Source: Streptomyces phyllanthi (GTDB taxonomy: Bacteria > Actinomycetota > Actinomycetes > Streptomycetales > Streptomycetaceae). From it: a stretch of DNA of 60,638 nucleotides. The translations under genes were made by a program, and so were the position numbers. The stretch spans positions 1 through 60,638 of the forward strand of contig NZ_VJZE01000010.1 in NCBI RefSeq assembly GCF_009377205.1. The letters run 5' to 3'. Below the pieces are notes generated by a model, which was given only the letters and a program-made list of their open reading frames with translations, was not told the DNA's origin and ran no database searches. Numbering within the stretch: the first letter of the stretch is position 1; each line of letters begins with the position of its first letter. Positions 52,022-60,595 of this stretch are shown piece by piece.

Positions 52022-53197
52022 TCAGGGGGTGAGGACGACCTTCTCGCAGTTGTCCTCCTTGTTCTTGAAGAGGTCGTAGGCGCGCGGGGCGTCCGTCAGG
52101 GGCAGGGTGTGGGTGATCACCCGGGTGGGGTCCAACTCGCCTTGTTCGATGCGGCCCAGCAGCGGCCCCAGGTAGCGCTGGACGTGGCACTGCCCGGCCC
52201 GCAGGGTCAGGGACCTGTTCATCCAGGCGCCGGCCGGGAACTTGTCGATGAGTCCTCCGTAGGCGCCGATGACGGAGACCACTCCCCCGCTGCGGCAGGA
52301 CAGGATCGCCTGGCGCAGCGCGTGCGGCCGGTCGCTCTCCGCGCGGACCGTCTGCTTGACCTTGTCGTAGAGCCGTATGTGCGGTGCGCCGTGGGTGGCT
52401 TCCAGACCGACGGCGTCGATGCACTTGTCGGGGCCGCGGCCTCCGGTGAGTTCGAGCAGGGCCGAACGGACGTCCTCCTCTTCGAGGTTGACCGTGATGT
52501 AGCCCTGCTCGGCGGCCATGTCGAGCCGGTAGGTCTCCTTGTCGATCGCGATGACCGTGTCGGCCCCCAGCACGCGCGCGCTGTCCATCGCGAACTGGCC
52601 CACCGCCCCGGCGCCCCAGACGGCGACGACATCGCCGTCCCGGATGTCGCACATCTCGGCGCCCATGTACCCGGTGGGCAGGATGTCCGACAGGAACAGC
52701 ACCTGCTCGTCGGTGAGACCGGAGTCGACCTTCACCGGGTTGACGTCGGCGAACGGTACGCGGGCGTACTCCGCCTGGCCGCCGGCGAAGCCCCCGGTGA
52801 GATGGGAGTAGCCGTAGATCCCGGCGACGGGGTGCCCGAACACCTTCTCGGCGATACCGGCGTTGGGGTTGGTGTTCTCGCAGCACGAGTACAACTCGGA
52901 CTGGCAGGCGAGGCAGGAGCCACAGGCGATCGGGAACGGTACGACGACCCGGTCGCCGGCCCTGAGCGTGTCGCTGTCGACTCCAGGGCCCACCTCGACG
53001 ACCTCCCCCATGAACTCGTGTCCCAGGACGTCGCCCTTCTGCATGGTGGGGACGTAGCCCTGGAGCAGGTGGAGGTCCGATCCGCAGATCGCCGTCGAGG
53101 TGACCCTCACGATGGCGTCGCGGTCGTTGAGGATCGACGGGTCGGGAACGTCCTGCACCTCGACGGTGTCCGGGCCCATCCAGCAGGCGGCCTTCAT
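52022..53197 (-). CDS. Zinc-dependent alcohol dehydrogenase (formaldehyde dehydrogenase-like)
   Basis: The 391-residue protein has the catalytic zinc site (STAICGSDLHLLQG and GHEFMGEVVEVGPG), a structural zinc cluster in a longer loop (FPIACGSCLACQSELYSCCE), and the NAD-binding motif AVWGAGAVGQFAMDSARVLG ending in VIAIDKETYR. The layout follows glutathione-independent formaldehyde dehydrogenase-like MDR proteins of actinobacteria. It would oxidise a short alcohol or aldehyde adduct. Its ATG overlaps the TGA of the SRPBCC gene upstream (sequence ATGA on the minus strand), so they form an operon. Confidence 0.92.
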   Translation of the reverse strand: MKAACWMGPDTVEVQDVPDPSILNDRDAIVRVTSTAICGSDLHLLQGYVPTMQKGDVLGHEFMGEVVEVGPGVDSDTLRAGDRVVVPFPIACGSCLACQSELYSCCENTNPNAGIAEKVFGHPVAGIYGYSHLTGGFAGGQAEYARVPFADVNPVKVDSGLTDEQVLFLSDILPTGYMGAEMCDIRDGDVVAVWGAGAVGQFAMDSARVLGADTVIAIDKETYRLDMAAEQGYITVNLEEEDVRSALLELTGGRGPDKCIDAVGLEATHGAPHIRLYDKVKQTVRAESDRPHALRQAILSCRSGGVVSVIGAYGGLIDKFPAGAWMNRSLTLRAGQCHVQRYLGPLLGRIEQGELDPTRVITHTLPLTDAPRAYDLFKNKEDNCEKVVLTP

Positions 53198-54189
53198 GAC
53201 AGTGCCTCCCTGAGCTCGTCCTCGGTCAGTGGTCGTGCGGGGCGCTGCGGGAACTCCCCGCGGGCGCGCTTTCCGGTGGGGGCGCCCTCCGAGCGGACCA
53301 CCTCACCGGTCTCGATCACCTGCTTGAACCGGCGCAGGTCGTCGTCCAGTTGCTGGGACGGCTCCTCGCCGAAGTAGCGTGCCACCACCTTGCCGAGCGG
53401 ACCGGCGGGAAGGCCGTAGCGGAGCGTCACATGGATCTCGGTGCCGCGGCCGCCCGGCGCCCGTACGAACCGGACCTCGCCGGAGTTGTCGATGTCGGCG
53501 CCTTCGCGGGAACGCCAGGCGATGCGCTCTCCGGACACGTCCTCGGTGGTCTCGGCGTCCCACTCGACGGTGGTGCCGAACGGCGCGGTCGCCTTCCAGT
53601 GGCTCGTGCGCGGCCCGGTGACCCGCACCTCGTCCAGGTGCGCCATGAACGTCGGCAGCCGGTCCAGCTGGCGCCACAGCCCGTAGACCTCGCCCGGGGG
53701 CTTGGCCACGGTCGTGGACGAGGTCAGTTCCAGCGTGGTGATCCCGCGGGTTCGCGTCACGGCCGCGTAGACATCCGTGGCCGTGATGGCGGCGGTGGCC
53801 GCCGTGGCCAGCGCCGTACGGCGGGTACGCCCGCCGTCCTGGGTCCTCAGTGCCCTGGCCAGCATCGTCAGATCCATGACGTCACCGCCGACCCGGCACC
53901 ACAGCCAGGCGGGGTGGGGGCGGCCCAGCAGACCCGCTGCCGCCACGAGGTCACGGACACCCACCGCGGTGGTCGCCAGCCGGTTCCGGGGCTCGTCCTC
54001 CACGCCGACGCCGCGGGCGAACTCCCCCGGCCTGGTCACCTGGGGCACGCCCAGTACGGCACTGGCCACTCCGAGGCCGCGTACCAGCGGGTCGCGCTTG
54101 AGGGACGTGAGGGACGTCCTGTCCTTCCGGAGGGCCCTGGCGGGGCCTGCGGGCCGCCGGTGGGTTCGGGTGTCGCTGTCTGTCTGCAT
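53194..54189 (-). CDS. SRPBCC (polyketide cyclase/dehydrase-like) protein
   Basis: The 331-residue product has an N-terminal part with short hydrophobic helices (VRGLGVASAVLGVPQVTRPG, LATTAVGVRDLVAAAGLLGR, TALATAATAAITATDVYAAV), probably a membrane-associated DUF-type region. From about 150 it is a START/SRPBCC domain (TLELTSSTTVAKPPGEVYGL WRQLDRLPTFMAHLDEVRVT, TTVEWDAETTEDVSGERIAW, GTEIHVTLRYGLPAGPLGKV). Such domains bind hydrophobic ligands. It heads the operon with the zinc dehydrogenase, a pairing common in Streptomyces stress regions. The upstream 333 bp (54190-54522) show no gene. Confidence 0.8.
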   Translation of the reverse strand: MQTDSDTRTHRRPAGPARALRKDRTSLTSLKRDPLVRGLGVASAVLGVPQVTRPGEFARGVGVEDEPRNRLATTAVGVRDLVAAAGLLGRPHPAWLWCRVGGDVMDLTMLARALRTQDGGRTRRTALATAATAAITATDVYAAVTRTRGITTLELTSSTTVAKPPGEVYGLWRQLDRLPTFMAHLDEVRVTGPRTSHWKATAPFGTTVEWDAETTEDVSGERIAWRSREGADIDNSGEVRFVRAPGGRGTEIHVTLRYGLPAGPLGKVVARYFGEEPSQQLDDDLRRFKQVIETGEVVRSEGAPTGKRARGEFPQRPARPLTEDELREALS

Positions 54190-54522
54190 CGCATACTCCT
54201 GCCGGACGTCGGGCGTGGGACGTAGGACGTGGACGTAAGGCGTCAGATGGTCGCCCCCGGAAATTCACATAGCAGGTGTTACGGGCATATCGCACGAGTC
54301 CCCGGTCGGGTCGGCCGCAAACGGGCGCCCGCGGCGGGAGGCGGACGGGGACCGATCGATCATCCCGTCCGTCGGCTGATGGCGGAGGACGCGCCTTGGG
54401 GGGCGTCGCCCCAGCCTGCGGGTGAGCCCGGTAGCCGGGTGGCCCGGTGGGCGCGGGCCCGCTGTCAGTGGCGGTCAGTACAGTCGGCCTCCTGTGAAGG
54501 AACGGTCGATTGCGGGGCGGCA

Positions 54523-55170
54523 GTGGTGGATTTCGCGGGGGAGTTCGAGACGCACCTCACGGTGGTGCCCGCTCCCACGGCCGGTGGAGAGGACCGGATA
54601 CGGCTGTGGGCGGAGCGCAACCACGTGAAGTACACACGGATCGTGCTCGACCGGGGCGCCACCCCCGACCAGCCGATGGTGACGCTGCGCGGCCACGGTG
54701 TGCTCGCCGCGCAACGAGAGACGGCGCGGGTGTGGGTCGAGCGGCTGCGCGCCGAGGGGTTCGGCGTGACACGCGTGAAGATCGAGGCGTCGCCGTGGAA
54801 CGCGGACGTGCCGCGGACGGCCGTCGAGGCCCAGGCGCTGTCTCCCGGCTGCTACTTCGAACACCACGTCAAGCTCGTCCTCGCCGGCGAGGACGAGGTG
54901 GCGACGGTGCGCGCGCTCGCCGGGCGGCACACCGCGCATGTGTCGCGCAACGCCCGCCGCGATCTGGGCGAGCGCGGTCACGAACGCTTCGTCACCCAGC
55001 GATGTCGTGGCGTCGGCCGGCCCGAGGCGCGCCGGCGCCTCGACGCCCTCCTCACCGCTTTCGCGGCAGCGGACTTCAAGGCCGTCGAAGTCGAGGAGGA
55101 GTTCGTCGTGCACGACGACCGTCCGGCCCTGGACCGCGGGTGGATCGACGAGAGCGGAGACGTCCGGTGA
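54523..55170 (+). CDS. Conserved hypothetical partner of the AbiEii-like protein
   Basis: The 215-residue product begins VVDFAGEFETHLTVVPAPTA and contains KYTRIVLDRGATPDQPMVTL RGHGVLAAQRETARVW, VTRVKIEASPWNADVPRTAV, GCYFEHHVKLVLAGEDEVAT and RRDLGERGHERFVTQRCRGV. It is a soluble protein of two similar alpha/beta halves, each with a His-rich strand (ETHLTV and EHHVKLVL). I do not know its function. GTG 54523 is chosen behind GGGGCGG; GTG 54526 is equally possible. The stop overlaps the GTG of the nucleotidyltransferase gene (GTGA), so the two are made together. Confidence 0.7.
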   Translation: MVDFAGEFETHLTVVPAPTAGGEDRIRLWAERNHVKYTRIVLDRGATPDQPMVTLRGHGVLAAQRETARVWVERLRAEGFGVTRVKIEASPWNADVPRTAVEAQALSPGCYFEHHVKLVLAGEDEVATVRALAGRHTAHVSRNARRDLGERGHERFVTQRCRGVGRPEARRRLDALLTAFAAADFKAVEVEEEFVVHDDRPALDRGWIDESGDVR

Positions 55171-56171
55171 CCCGGCCCACGGACGGCGAGCGAGAAGGCA
55201 CGGCGCACCGGACCGCGCGTCGCGCCGTGCTCGATCATCTGCTCCGTCTCGTCGCCCGGTCTCCTCTGGGCGACCTCCTCGTCCTGCGGGGAAGCATGGT
55301 CATGCCGGCGTGGGTGGGGGCCGAGGCGCGGGAGCCGGCGGACCTCGACTGGATCGTTCCCCGCCCCCTGCTGGTCCCGGTCGCCCCCGAGCACCCGTAT
55401 CCCTACGTCGAGGCACTGGAGGTCGTACAGCAGTGGCCGGAGGCGGCCGACGGCGCCGACCGGTACGAGATCTGGAAGCACGAGGAGTTCGACACCAGAG
55501 GTCTGCGCCCCGTCGTCCCGCCCGAGGGGCTGCACTGGATCACCGAACCGGAGCCGGAGTCCTGCCCGCCGCACGACGAGCTGCTCGGCCTCGTACGGGA
55601 GAGACCGGTTGCCGCGCCAGGCGTGGTGCTCGACGCGGAAGCGGCCCGGGAGGACGGCACCTGGACCTATTCCGAGTACGACACCCCAGGTGTGCGCCTG
55701 GTCATCCCCTGGCAGGCGGACAAGCTTCCGCCCGGCGAGGTGCGGCTTGACTTCGCTCGCGACGAGTGGCTCCCGGAGCCACCCGTACTGACGGCGGTGC
55801 CCCGCGGTGACGGAACCGAGCCGGCCGCCGTACGGACCGCCAGCCGTGAACTGTCGCTCGCCTGGAAGCTGCTGTGGCTGCACGCCGACTGTGCGGCGGA
55901 TGGCCGCGCCCAGGGCAAGGACCTGTACGACGCCGTGCTGCTCGCGGAGGCGGAGGCCACGAGACTGTCTCCGCGGCTGCTGCGCCAGGTGTTCCGCCGT
56001 GAGCCGGGCCGCCCGAAGGACGTCGATCCCCTGCGCCTGGACGTGGTGACGCCACGGTCCGTGGACTGGGCGGCCTTCCGCGCGGACCATCCCCAAGTAC
56101 GGGGTACGGCCGAGGAGTGGCTCGAGCGTCTGAGCCGGGCGCTCGAACCGGTGTTCGTCGACGCGCCCTGA
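55167..56171 (+). CDS. AbiEii/AbiGii-like nucleotidyltransferase
   Basis: The 334-residue product reads RRAVLDHLLRLVARSPLGDL LVLRGSMVMPAWVGAEAREP ADLDWIV; L-R-G-S followed by D-L-D is the active-site pattern of the AbiEii/MNT nucleotidyltransferases. Later come VRLVIPWQADKLPPGEVRLD FARDEW (third acidic strand) and LSLAWKLLWLHADCAADGRA QGKDLYDAVLLAE, which matches the helical K-x-x-x-R-G-K-D-x-x-D segment. The family includes toxins that add nucleotides to tRNA in type IV toxin-antitoxin and phage-abortion systems. The usual AbiEi antitoxin is absent; the co-translated upstream gene is unrelated in sequence. Confidence 0.8.
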   Translation: MTRPTDGEREGTAHRTARRAVLDHLLRLVARSPLGDLLVLRGSMVMPAWVGAEAREPADLDWIVPRPLLVPVAPEHPYPYVEALEVVQQWPEAADGADRYEIWKHEEFDTRGLRPVVPPEGLHWITEPEPESCPPHDELLGLVRERPVAAPGVVLDAEAAREDGTWTYSEYDTPGVRLVIPWQADKLPPGEVRLDFARDEWLPEPPVLTAVPRGDGTEPAAVRTASRELSLAWKLLWLHADCAADGRAQGKDLYDAVLLAEAEATRLSPRLLRQVFRREPGRPKDVDPLRLDVVTPRSVDWAAFRADHPQVRGTAEEWLERLSRALEPVFVDAP

Positions 56172-56390
56172 GGCTTGATCCGTGCGATCAGCGGACCGGC
56201 CTGCGGCTCGCGTACGGCGTGTGCCCGGCTCCGGCAGGCGTGCCGGGCCCTTGCCGATAGGCTCCTTCCCTTCCGGGTGCGGCGGCGCTCGTGGTGGGTG
56301 GGACCGACCGGCCACTAGAGTGAGCCGTCCATGTCAAAAGTCCAGTCCGGGCCCGGAGCCGTCCAGGCCGGAACCGGTGAAGGAGATGCG

Positions 56391-58634
56391 GTGACGCTGC
56401 GCGAGGACGATCCGCGGTCTGTCGGGGGCTACCGGATCGAATCGCGGATCGGGACCGGCGGCATGGGCGTCGTCTACCTCGCCAGATCGGTCTCGGGGCG
56501 AGCCGTCGCCGTCAAGGTCGTGCATACGAAGTACGCGGACAACGCCGAGTTCCGGGCCAGGTTCAGGCAGGAGATCGCGGCAGCGCGCAGGGTCAGCGGC
56601 GCGTTCACGGCGCCGGTCGTGGACGCCGACCCGGACGCGGAACGGCCCTGGATGGCCACGGCGTTCGTCCCGGGCCGTACGCTCGCCGAGCGGGTCGACG
56701 AGTCGGGTCCGCTGGACTGGCCCGCGCTGCGTCGCCTCGGTACCGAACTCGCCGAGGCGCTGCGGGAGATCCACCGCGCGGAGGTCGTGCACCGGGATCT
56801 CAAGCCCAGCAATGTGCTGCTGGAGGGCGCCGACGACGAGGACGGGACGGTACGTGTCATCGACTTCGGGATCTCGCGGGCGGCCAGCAGCGAGGTCCGT
56901 ACCCAGACCGGCATGGTGATGGGCTCGCCGCCGTTCATGGCACCGGAGCAGTTCGTCAGCCCGCGCGAGGTCGGCCCCGCCGTGGACGTCTTCTCGCTGG
57001 GCGCCGTACTGGTGTACGCCGCCACCGGGCACAGCCCCTTCGAGGCGGACAACGCCTATCTCGCGGCGTACAACACCGTGCACAACCGGCCCGAGATGGG
57101 TGAACTGCCCGAGCCGCTGCGCCCGTTGGTGTCGGCCTGTCTGGCGAAAGAGCCCGCGGACCGGCCGACGTCCGGTGAGGTGCTGGAGACACTGGCCGGA
57201 CTGCCGGAGAAACTGCCCGACGGGCTCCCGGACGAGACGCCCGGTGGTGTCCTGGCCGAGACGCCCGACGGTGTCCCGGATGAGGCCCCTGATGAAGTGC
57301 CCGCCGAGGAGCCGTCGCGGGAGCCGGTGACCGTACTGTCGGGGACGGCGACGCCGCCCGCGAAGACCGGGCAGGACGGGTCCGCCGGACAGACCGGGCC
57401 GGAGCGGCGCGGGAAGAGGCTGTGGGCCCTCCTGGCGGCCGCGGCCCTCCTCGGCGTCACGGGTACGGCTACGGCGGCCCTGCTGGGCGAAGGTGGTCCC
57501 GCGAGCACGAGTGACGGGGCGGGCCAGGCCGCACCGGGGGCGTCGGTACCGGCGGGCTGGAAGCCGTGGCACAACACACTGGAGCCGGACCCCGACGAGG
57601 ACGAGCCCTTTCCCTTCGGCCCGGCGTGCACACCGGACGCGCTCGGCGTCTTCTGCTCCTCCCCACAGGTCGCGTTGATGCGGCTGAGCCCCGCGACGGG
57701 CCGTGTGGACTGGACGAAACCCATGAGCGAGAAGAAGGTCACCGGCTTCACGCTGAGCGATCCGGTCGTCCACGACGGTGTCGTGTACGTCAACAGTGCC
57801 GACCGGTCTGAGGGAGTGGACGCCTTCGACGGCGGAACCGGAAAGCGGCTGTGGCATCTGGACGGCCCGGTGGGCGAGTTCCAGTATCTGAGCGGCGTAC
57901 TGCTCGTGCGGCTGGACAAGCTCGGGCCCTCCGACACGGCGCGCTATGCCGCGTACGAACCGCGCACGGGCGAGGAGTTGTGGCGGCGTGAGCTGACCTC
58001 CGCCTCAGCGAGCCCCTTCCACGCGGGACCGAAGGGGACGCTCTACGCCGATCTGCGCGGGGGCTCCGGCGGGATCGCGCACCTCGACGGACGCACCGGC
58101 AGAACGCTGGGCACCGTCAAGGCGCCCAAGGGCGATCTGTGGCTGGCCACGGTGCACGACGGCACGGCGTACTACGCGCGCTGGGACGACGACACCGGGG
58201 TCTCCGCCGCCTTCTTCATCCAGGATCTCGGCAGCGGGAAGACCCGCCGCATCGACTTCCCCTGGAGCGTGGAGCCGGAGGCGCCGCCGCTGGTGCACGG
58301 CGACACCATGTACATCTTCGACTACGGCAACGAGACGCTGCTCGCCCTCGACCTGAAGCGCGGGAAGCCGCTGTGGACCAGTTCGCGGGAGCTGCGCGTC
58401 TTCAGTGAGCCGGCCATCCACGACGGCCGGTTGTACGTCATCATGCCGGACACCAGCGTCCTGGCTCTCGATCCGCGCACCGGCAAGGAGATCGGGCGCA
58501 CCCAGCCGTCCATCGACACGGCGGGCCGTTCCTTCGAGGAGCTGTCGCCCAGTTCCATGCCGCCGCTCCTGGTGGGCGGGGTGCTGTACGGGGTGAGCGG
58601 GCCGGGGGTCTTCTCGGTGGCCGACGTGCCCTGA
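56391..58634 (+). CDS. Ser/Thr protein kinase with extracytoplasmic beta-propeller-like domain
   Basis: The 747-residue protein has a PASTA-less Hanks-type kinase domain (about 10-265): IGTGGMGVVYLAR, AVAVKVVH, VVHRDLKPSNVLLEG, VIDFGISRAAS and MAPEQFVSPREVGPAVDVFS. A Pro/Asp/Glu-rich juxtamembrane strip follows (LPDGLPDETPGGVLAETPDG), then one span (LWALLAAAALLGVTGTATAA, about 345-366). The exterior carries repeated blades of the PQQ-like kind (YVNSADRSEGVDAFDGGTGK RLWHLDG; YAAYEPRTGEELWRRELT; LLALDLKRGKPLWTSSRELR; VLALDPRTGKEIGR). It probably senses an outside ligand. GTG 56391 has AAGGAG 6 bp upstream. Confidence 0.92.
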   Translation: MTLREDDPRSVGGYRIESRIGTGGMGVVYLARSVSGRAVAVKVVHTKYADNAEFRARFRQEIAAARRVSGAFTAPVVDADPDAERPWMATAFVPGRTLAERVDESGPLDWPALRRLGTELAEALREIHRAEVVHRDLKPSNVLLEGADDEDGTVRVIDFGISRAASSEVRTQTGMVMGSPPFMAPEQFVSPREVGPAVDVFSLGAVLVYAATGHSPFEADNAYLAAYNTVHNRPEMGELPEPLRPLVSACLAKEPADRPTSGEVLETLAGLPEKLPDGLPDETPGGVLAETPDGVPDEAPDEVPAEEPSREPVTVLSGTATPPAKTGQDGSAGQTGPERRGKRLWALLAAAALLGVTGTATAALLGEGGPASTSDGAGQAAPGASVPAGWKPWHNTLEPDPDEDEPFPFGPACTPDALGVFCSSPQVALMRLSPATGRVDWTKPMSEKKVTGFTLSDPVVHDGVVYVNSADRSEGVDAFDGGTGKRLWHLDGPVGEFQYLSGVLLVRLDKLGPSDTARYAAYEPRTGEELWRRELTSASASPFHAGPKGTLYADLRGGSGGIAHLDGRTGRTLGTVKAPKGDLWLATVHDGTAYYARWDDDTGVSAAFFIQDLGSGKTRRIDFPWSVEPEAPPLVHGDTMYIFDYGNETLLALDLKRGKPLWTSSRELRVFSEPAIHDGRLYVIMPDTSVLALDPRTGKEIGRTQPSIDTAGRSFEELSPSSMPPLLVGGVLYGVSGPGVFSVADVP

Positions 58635-58739
58635 GGGGGCCGGCCGTCGGCAAGCCACGGTGCGCAGGGCGCGCGAGCCGCGGGGGCCGGGAGGAAAATG
58701 GGAGTGGCCAGGACACGACGGGTGCCCAGGAGGTGCGTC

Positions 58740-59171
58740 ATGGGGCAGGCTCGTGAGGTCATGGACCGGCTCACCGAGGCGGTGACCACGGCCCGTGATC
58801 CCAAGGCCATCGCGGAGTGCTTCGCGCAGGACGCGGTCGCCGTCACACCAGACGCGGGGGAACTGCGGGGCCGTGACCACATCGTCGAGTACTTCGAGCA
58901 GGTCGCGGAGATGTTTCCGCAGCCGACGTACACGTCGCTGCGCAAGTACGAGACCGGTGACACCGCGATCGACGAGGGATTTCTCGGCGGTCGCAACACG
59001 GGTCCCATCGCGCTCCCCGACGGTGAGACCATCCCCGCGACCCAGAGGGAGGTCCGGATCCGCGGCTGCGACCTGGCCACCGTGGAGGACGGGGTCATCG
59101 TCAGCTACCGCCTGTACTTCGACCAGGCGGAGCTCTTCACACAGTTGGGCCTCGTCCCCGAAGCTCCCTGA
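58740..59171 (+). CDS. SnoaL-like/NTF2-fold protein
   Basis: The 143-residue product reads MGQAREVMDRLTEAVTTARD PKAIAECFAQDAVAVTPDAG, ELRGRDHIVEYFEQVAEMFP and VEDGVIVSYRLYFDQAELFT QLGLVPEAP. This is the cone-shaped NTF2/SnoaL fold, with the usual early D.A...P..G and late Y.D..EL motifs. It may bind or act on a small ligand; no partner enzyme is adjacent. ATG 58740 has AGGAGG 6 bp upstream. It converges with the oxidoreductase gene; the 100 bp between contain G-rich runs but no clear terminator. Confidence 0.85.
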   Translation: MGQAREVMDRLTEAVTTARDPKAIAECFAQDAVAVTPDAGELRGRDHIVEYFEQVAEMFPQPTYTSLRKYETGDTAIDEGFLGGRNTGPIALPDGETIPATQREVRIRGCDLATVEDGVIVSYRLYFDQAELFTQLGLVPEAP

Positions 59172-59271
59172 CGGGTCCGCCAGTCGGGCCGCCCCACTCA
59201 GTGGTCGGTCTCCAGCCCGGTGAGAGCGGACGGCGGACGGTCCCGGGGGCCGGGGGGCCGGGGGCTGGGCC

Positions 59272-60243
59272 TCAGGCGAACGCGTCCCGCAGGGCGGGCA
59301 GCAGTGTCTTCGCGGACCACTCCAGGAAGGCGTGCTGGCTGTCGCCGCCGATCTGTACGAGGGCGACATCCGTGAATCCGGCCTCCGCGTAGGGCCGCAC
59401 CGCGGACACGAACGCGTCGGGGTCGTCGCCGCAGGGGATGGACTCGGCGACGTCGTCCCGCGTCACGAACTGCGTGGCTGCGGCGAACGAGTCGGGGTGC
59501 GGCAGTTCGGAGTTGACCTTCCAGCCGCCGCCGAACCAGCGGAACTGGTCATGGGCCCGGTCGATCGCCGCATCGCGGTCGGGGTCGAAGCAGACCGGCA
59601 GCTGCCCGATCCGGGGCTTGCCCGTCCCGCCGTGCCGGTCGAACGCCGTGAGCAGTTCCTGCTCGGGCTCGGTGGCGATGACCAGATCGCCCAGCCGGCC
59701 GGCCAGGGCGCAGGACCGCTCGCCGGAGACGGCGATGCCGATCGGTGGCGGGGCGTCCGGCAGGTCCCACAGGCGTGCCGAGTCGACGTCGTAGTGCTTG
59801 CCGTGGTGAGTGACGTGTCCGCCCTCGAAGAGCGCGCGGATGATCTCGACGGCCTCCTCGAACATCTCGTGCCGTACGTCGACGGACGGCCAGCCACGGC
59901 CGACGACATGCTCGTTGAGGTTCTCGCCGGAGCCGAGGCCAAGGCGGAACCTGCCCTCGGACAGCAGTTGCAGCGTCGCGGCCTTCTGGGCAACGACGGC
60001 CGGGTGGTAGCGGAACGTCGGGCACGTCACGTACGTCATCAGCGGGATGCGCGAGGTCGCGTGCGCGGCGGCGCCCAGCACGCTCCACGCGTACGGCGAG
60101 TGTCCCTGGGAGCGCAGCCAGGGGAAGTAGTGGTCACTGGTCACCGAGAAGTCGAAACCGGCTTCCTCGGCGCCGACCACATGGTCGACGAGGTCCCGCG
60201 GACCGGCCTGCTCCGTCATCATCGTGTATCCGAGGTTCACCAT
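59272..60243 (-). CDS. LLM-class F420-dependent oxidoreductase
   Basis: The 323-residue product starts VNLGYTMMTEQAGPRDLVDH VVGAEEAGFDFSVTSDHYFP WL and has the TIM-barrel signature of F420-dependent luciferase-like enzymes of actinobacteria (MTYVTCPTFRYHPAVVAQKA ATLQLLSEGRFRLGLGSGEN LNEHVVG, then APPPIGIAVSGERSCALAGR and GFTDVALVQIGGDSQ). It resembles the F420-dependent glucose-6-phosphate dehydrogenase-like subgroup by the SDHYFPW and GSGENLNEHV motifs. ATG 60243 is chosen from the family start; the ribosome site is weak. A 32-bp tandem array lies about 145 bp upstream. Confidence 0.9.
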   Translation of the reverse strand: MVNLGYTMMTEQAGPRDLVDHVVGAEEAGFDFSVTSDHYFPWLRSQGHSPYAWSVLGAAAHATSRIPLMTYVTCPTFRYHPAVVAQKAATLQLLSEGRFRLGLGSGENLNEHVVGRGWPSVDVRHEMFEEAVEIIRALFEGGHVTHHGKHYDVDSARLWDLPDAPPPIGIAVSGERSCALAGRLGDLVIATEPEQELLTAFDRHGGTGKPRIGQLPVCFDPDRDAAIDRAHDQFRWFGGGWKVNSELPHPDSFAAATQFVTRDDVAESIPCGDDPDAFVSAVRPYAEAGFTDVALVQIGGDSQHAFLEWSAKTLLPALRDAFA

Positions 60244-60388
60244 AAGGACCGCGTCCCCGCCTGCCGCTGGTGGAAACAGGACCGTTCGGTCGACCGGCGC
60301 GAGAACGGCCCGAGCTGCTGAGGCACGCCGCCCCGTCACTGTCCGTCTCGCTTGCCGCGTTCGGCACTGTGCCGACATATCGCGATGT

Positions 60389-60528
60389 CCCGAGAGGCTG
60401 ACGGGCCGAGAGGTCGGCGTCCCGAGAGGCTGACGGGCCGAGAGGTCGGCGTCCCGAGAGGCTGACGGGCCGAGAGGTCGGCGTCCCGAGAGGCTGACGG
60501 GCCGAGAGGTCGGCGTCCCGAGAGGCTG
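60389..60528. repeat. 32-bp tandem repeat, four full copies and a part
   Basis: Units start at 60389, 60421, 60453 and 60485 and are identical; a 12-bp partial copy follows at 60517-60528. Each unit holds two CCGAGAGG words 16 bp apart (CCCGAGAGGCTGACGG and GCCGAGAGGTCGGCGT), so it is itself an old 16-bp duplication. It lies upstream of the F420-type oxidoreductase and of a gene leaving the window on the right, where it may bind a regulator or vary in copy number. Confidence 0.95.
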
Positions 60529-60547
60529 CTGTGGCATGATCGGCCAC

Positions 60548-60595
60548 ATGAGCGAATCCTCTGCGCGGAAGGGCGGCCCCCGCCCCGGCCGATGA
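60548..60595 (+). CDS. Possible 15-residue leader ORF
   Basis: ATG 60548 opens MSESSARKGGPRPGR and stops at TGA 60593-60595, which overlaps the ATG of the next frame (ATGA). It could be a leader peptide or a false start of the following gene. The only support is the overlap. Confidence 0.25.
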   Translation: MSESSARKGGPRPGR

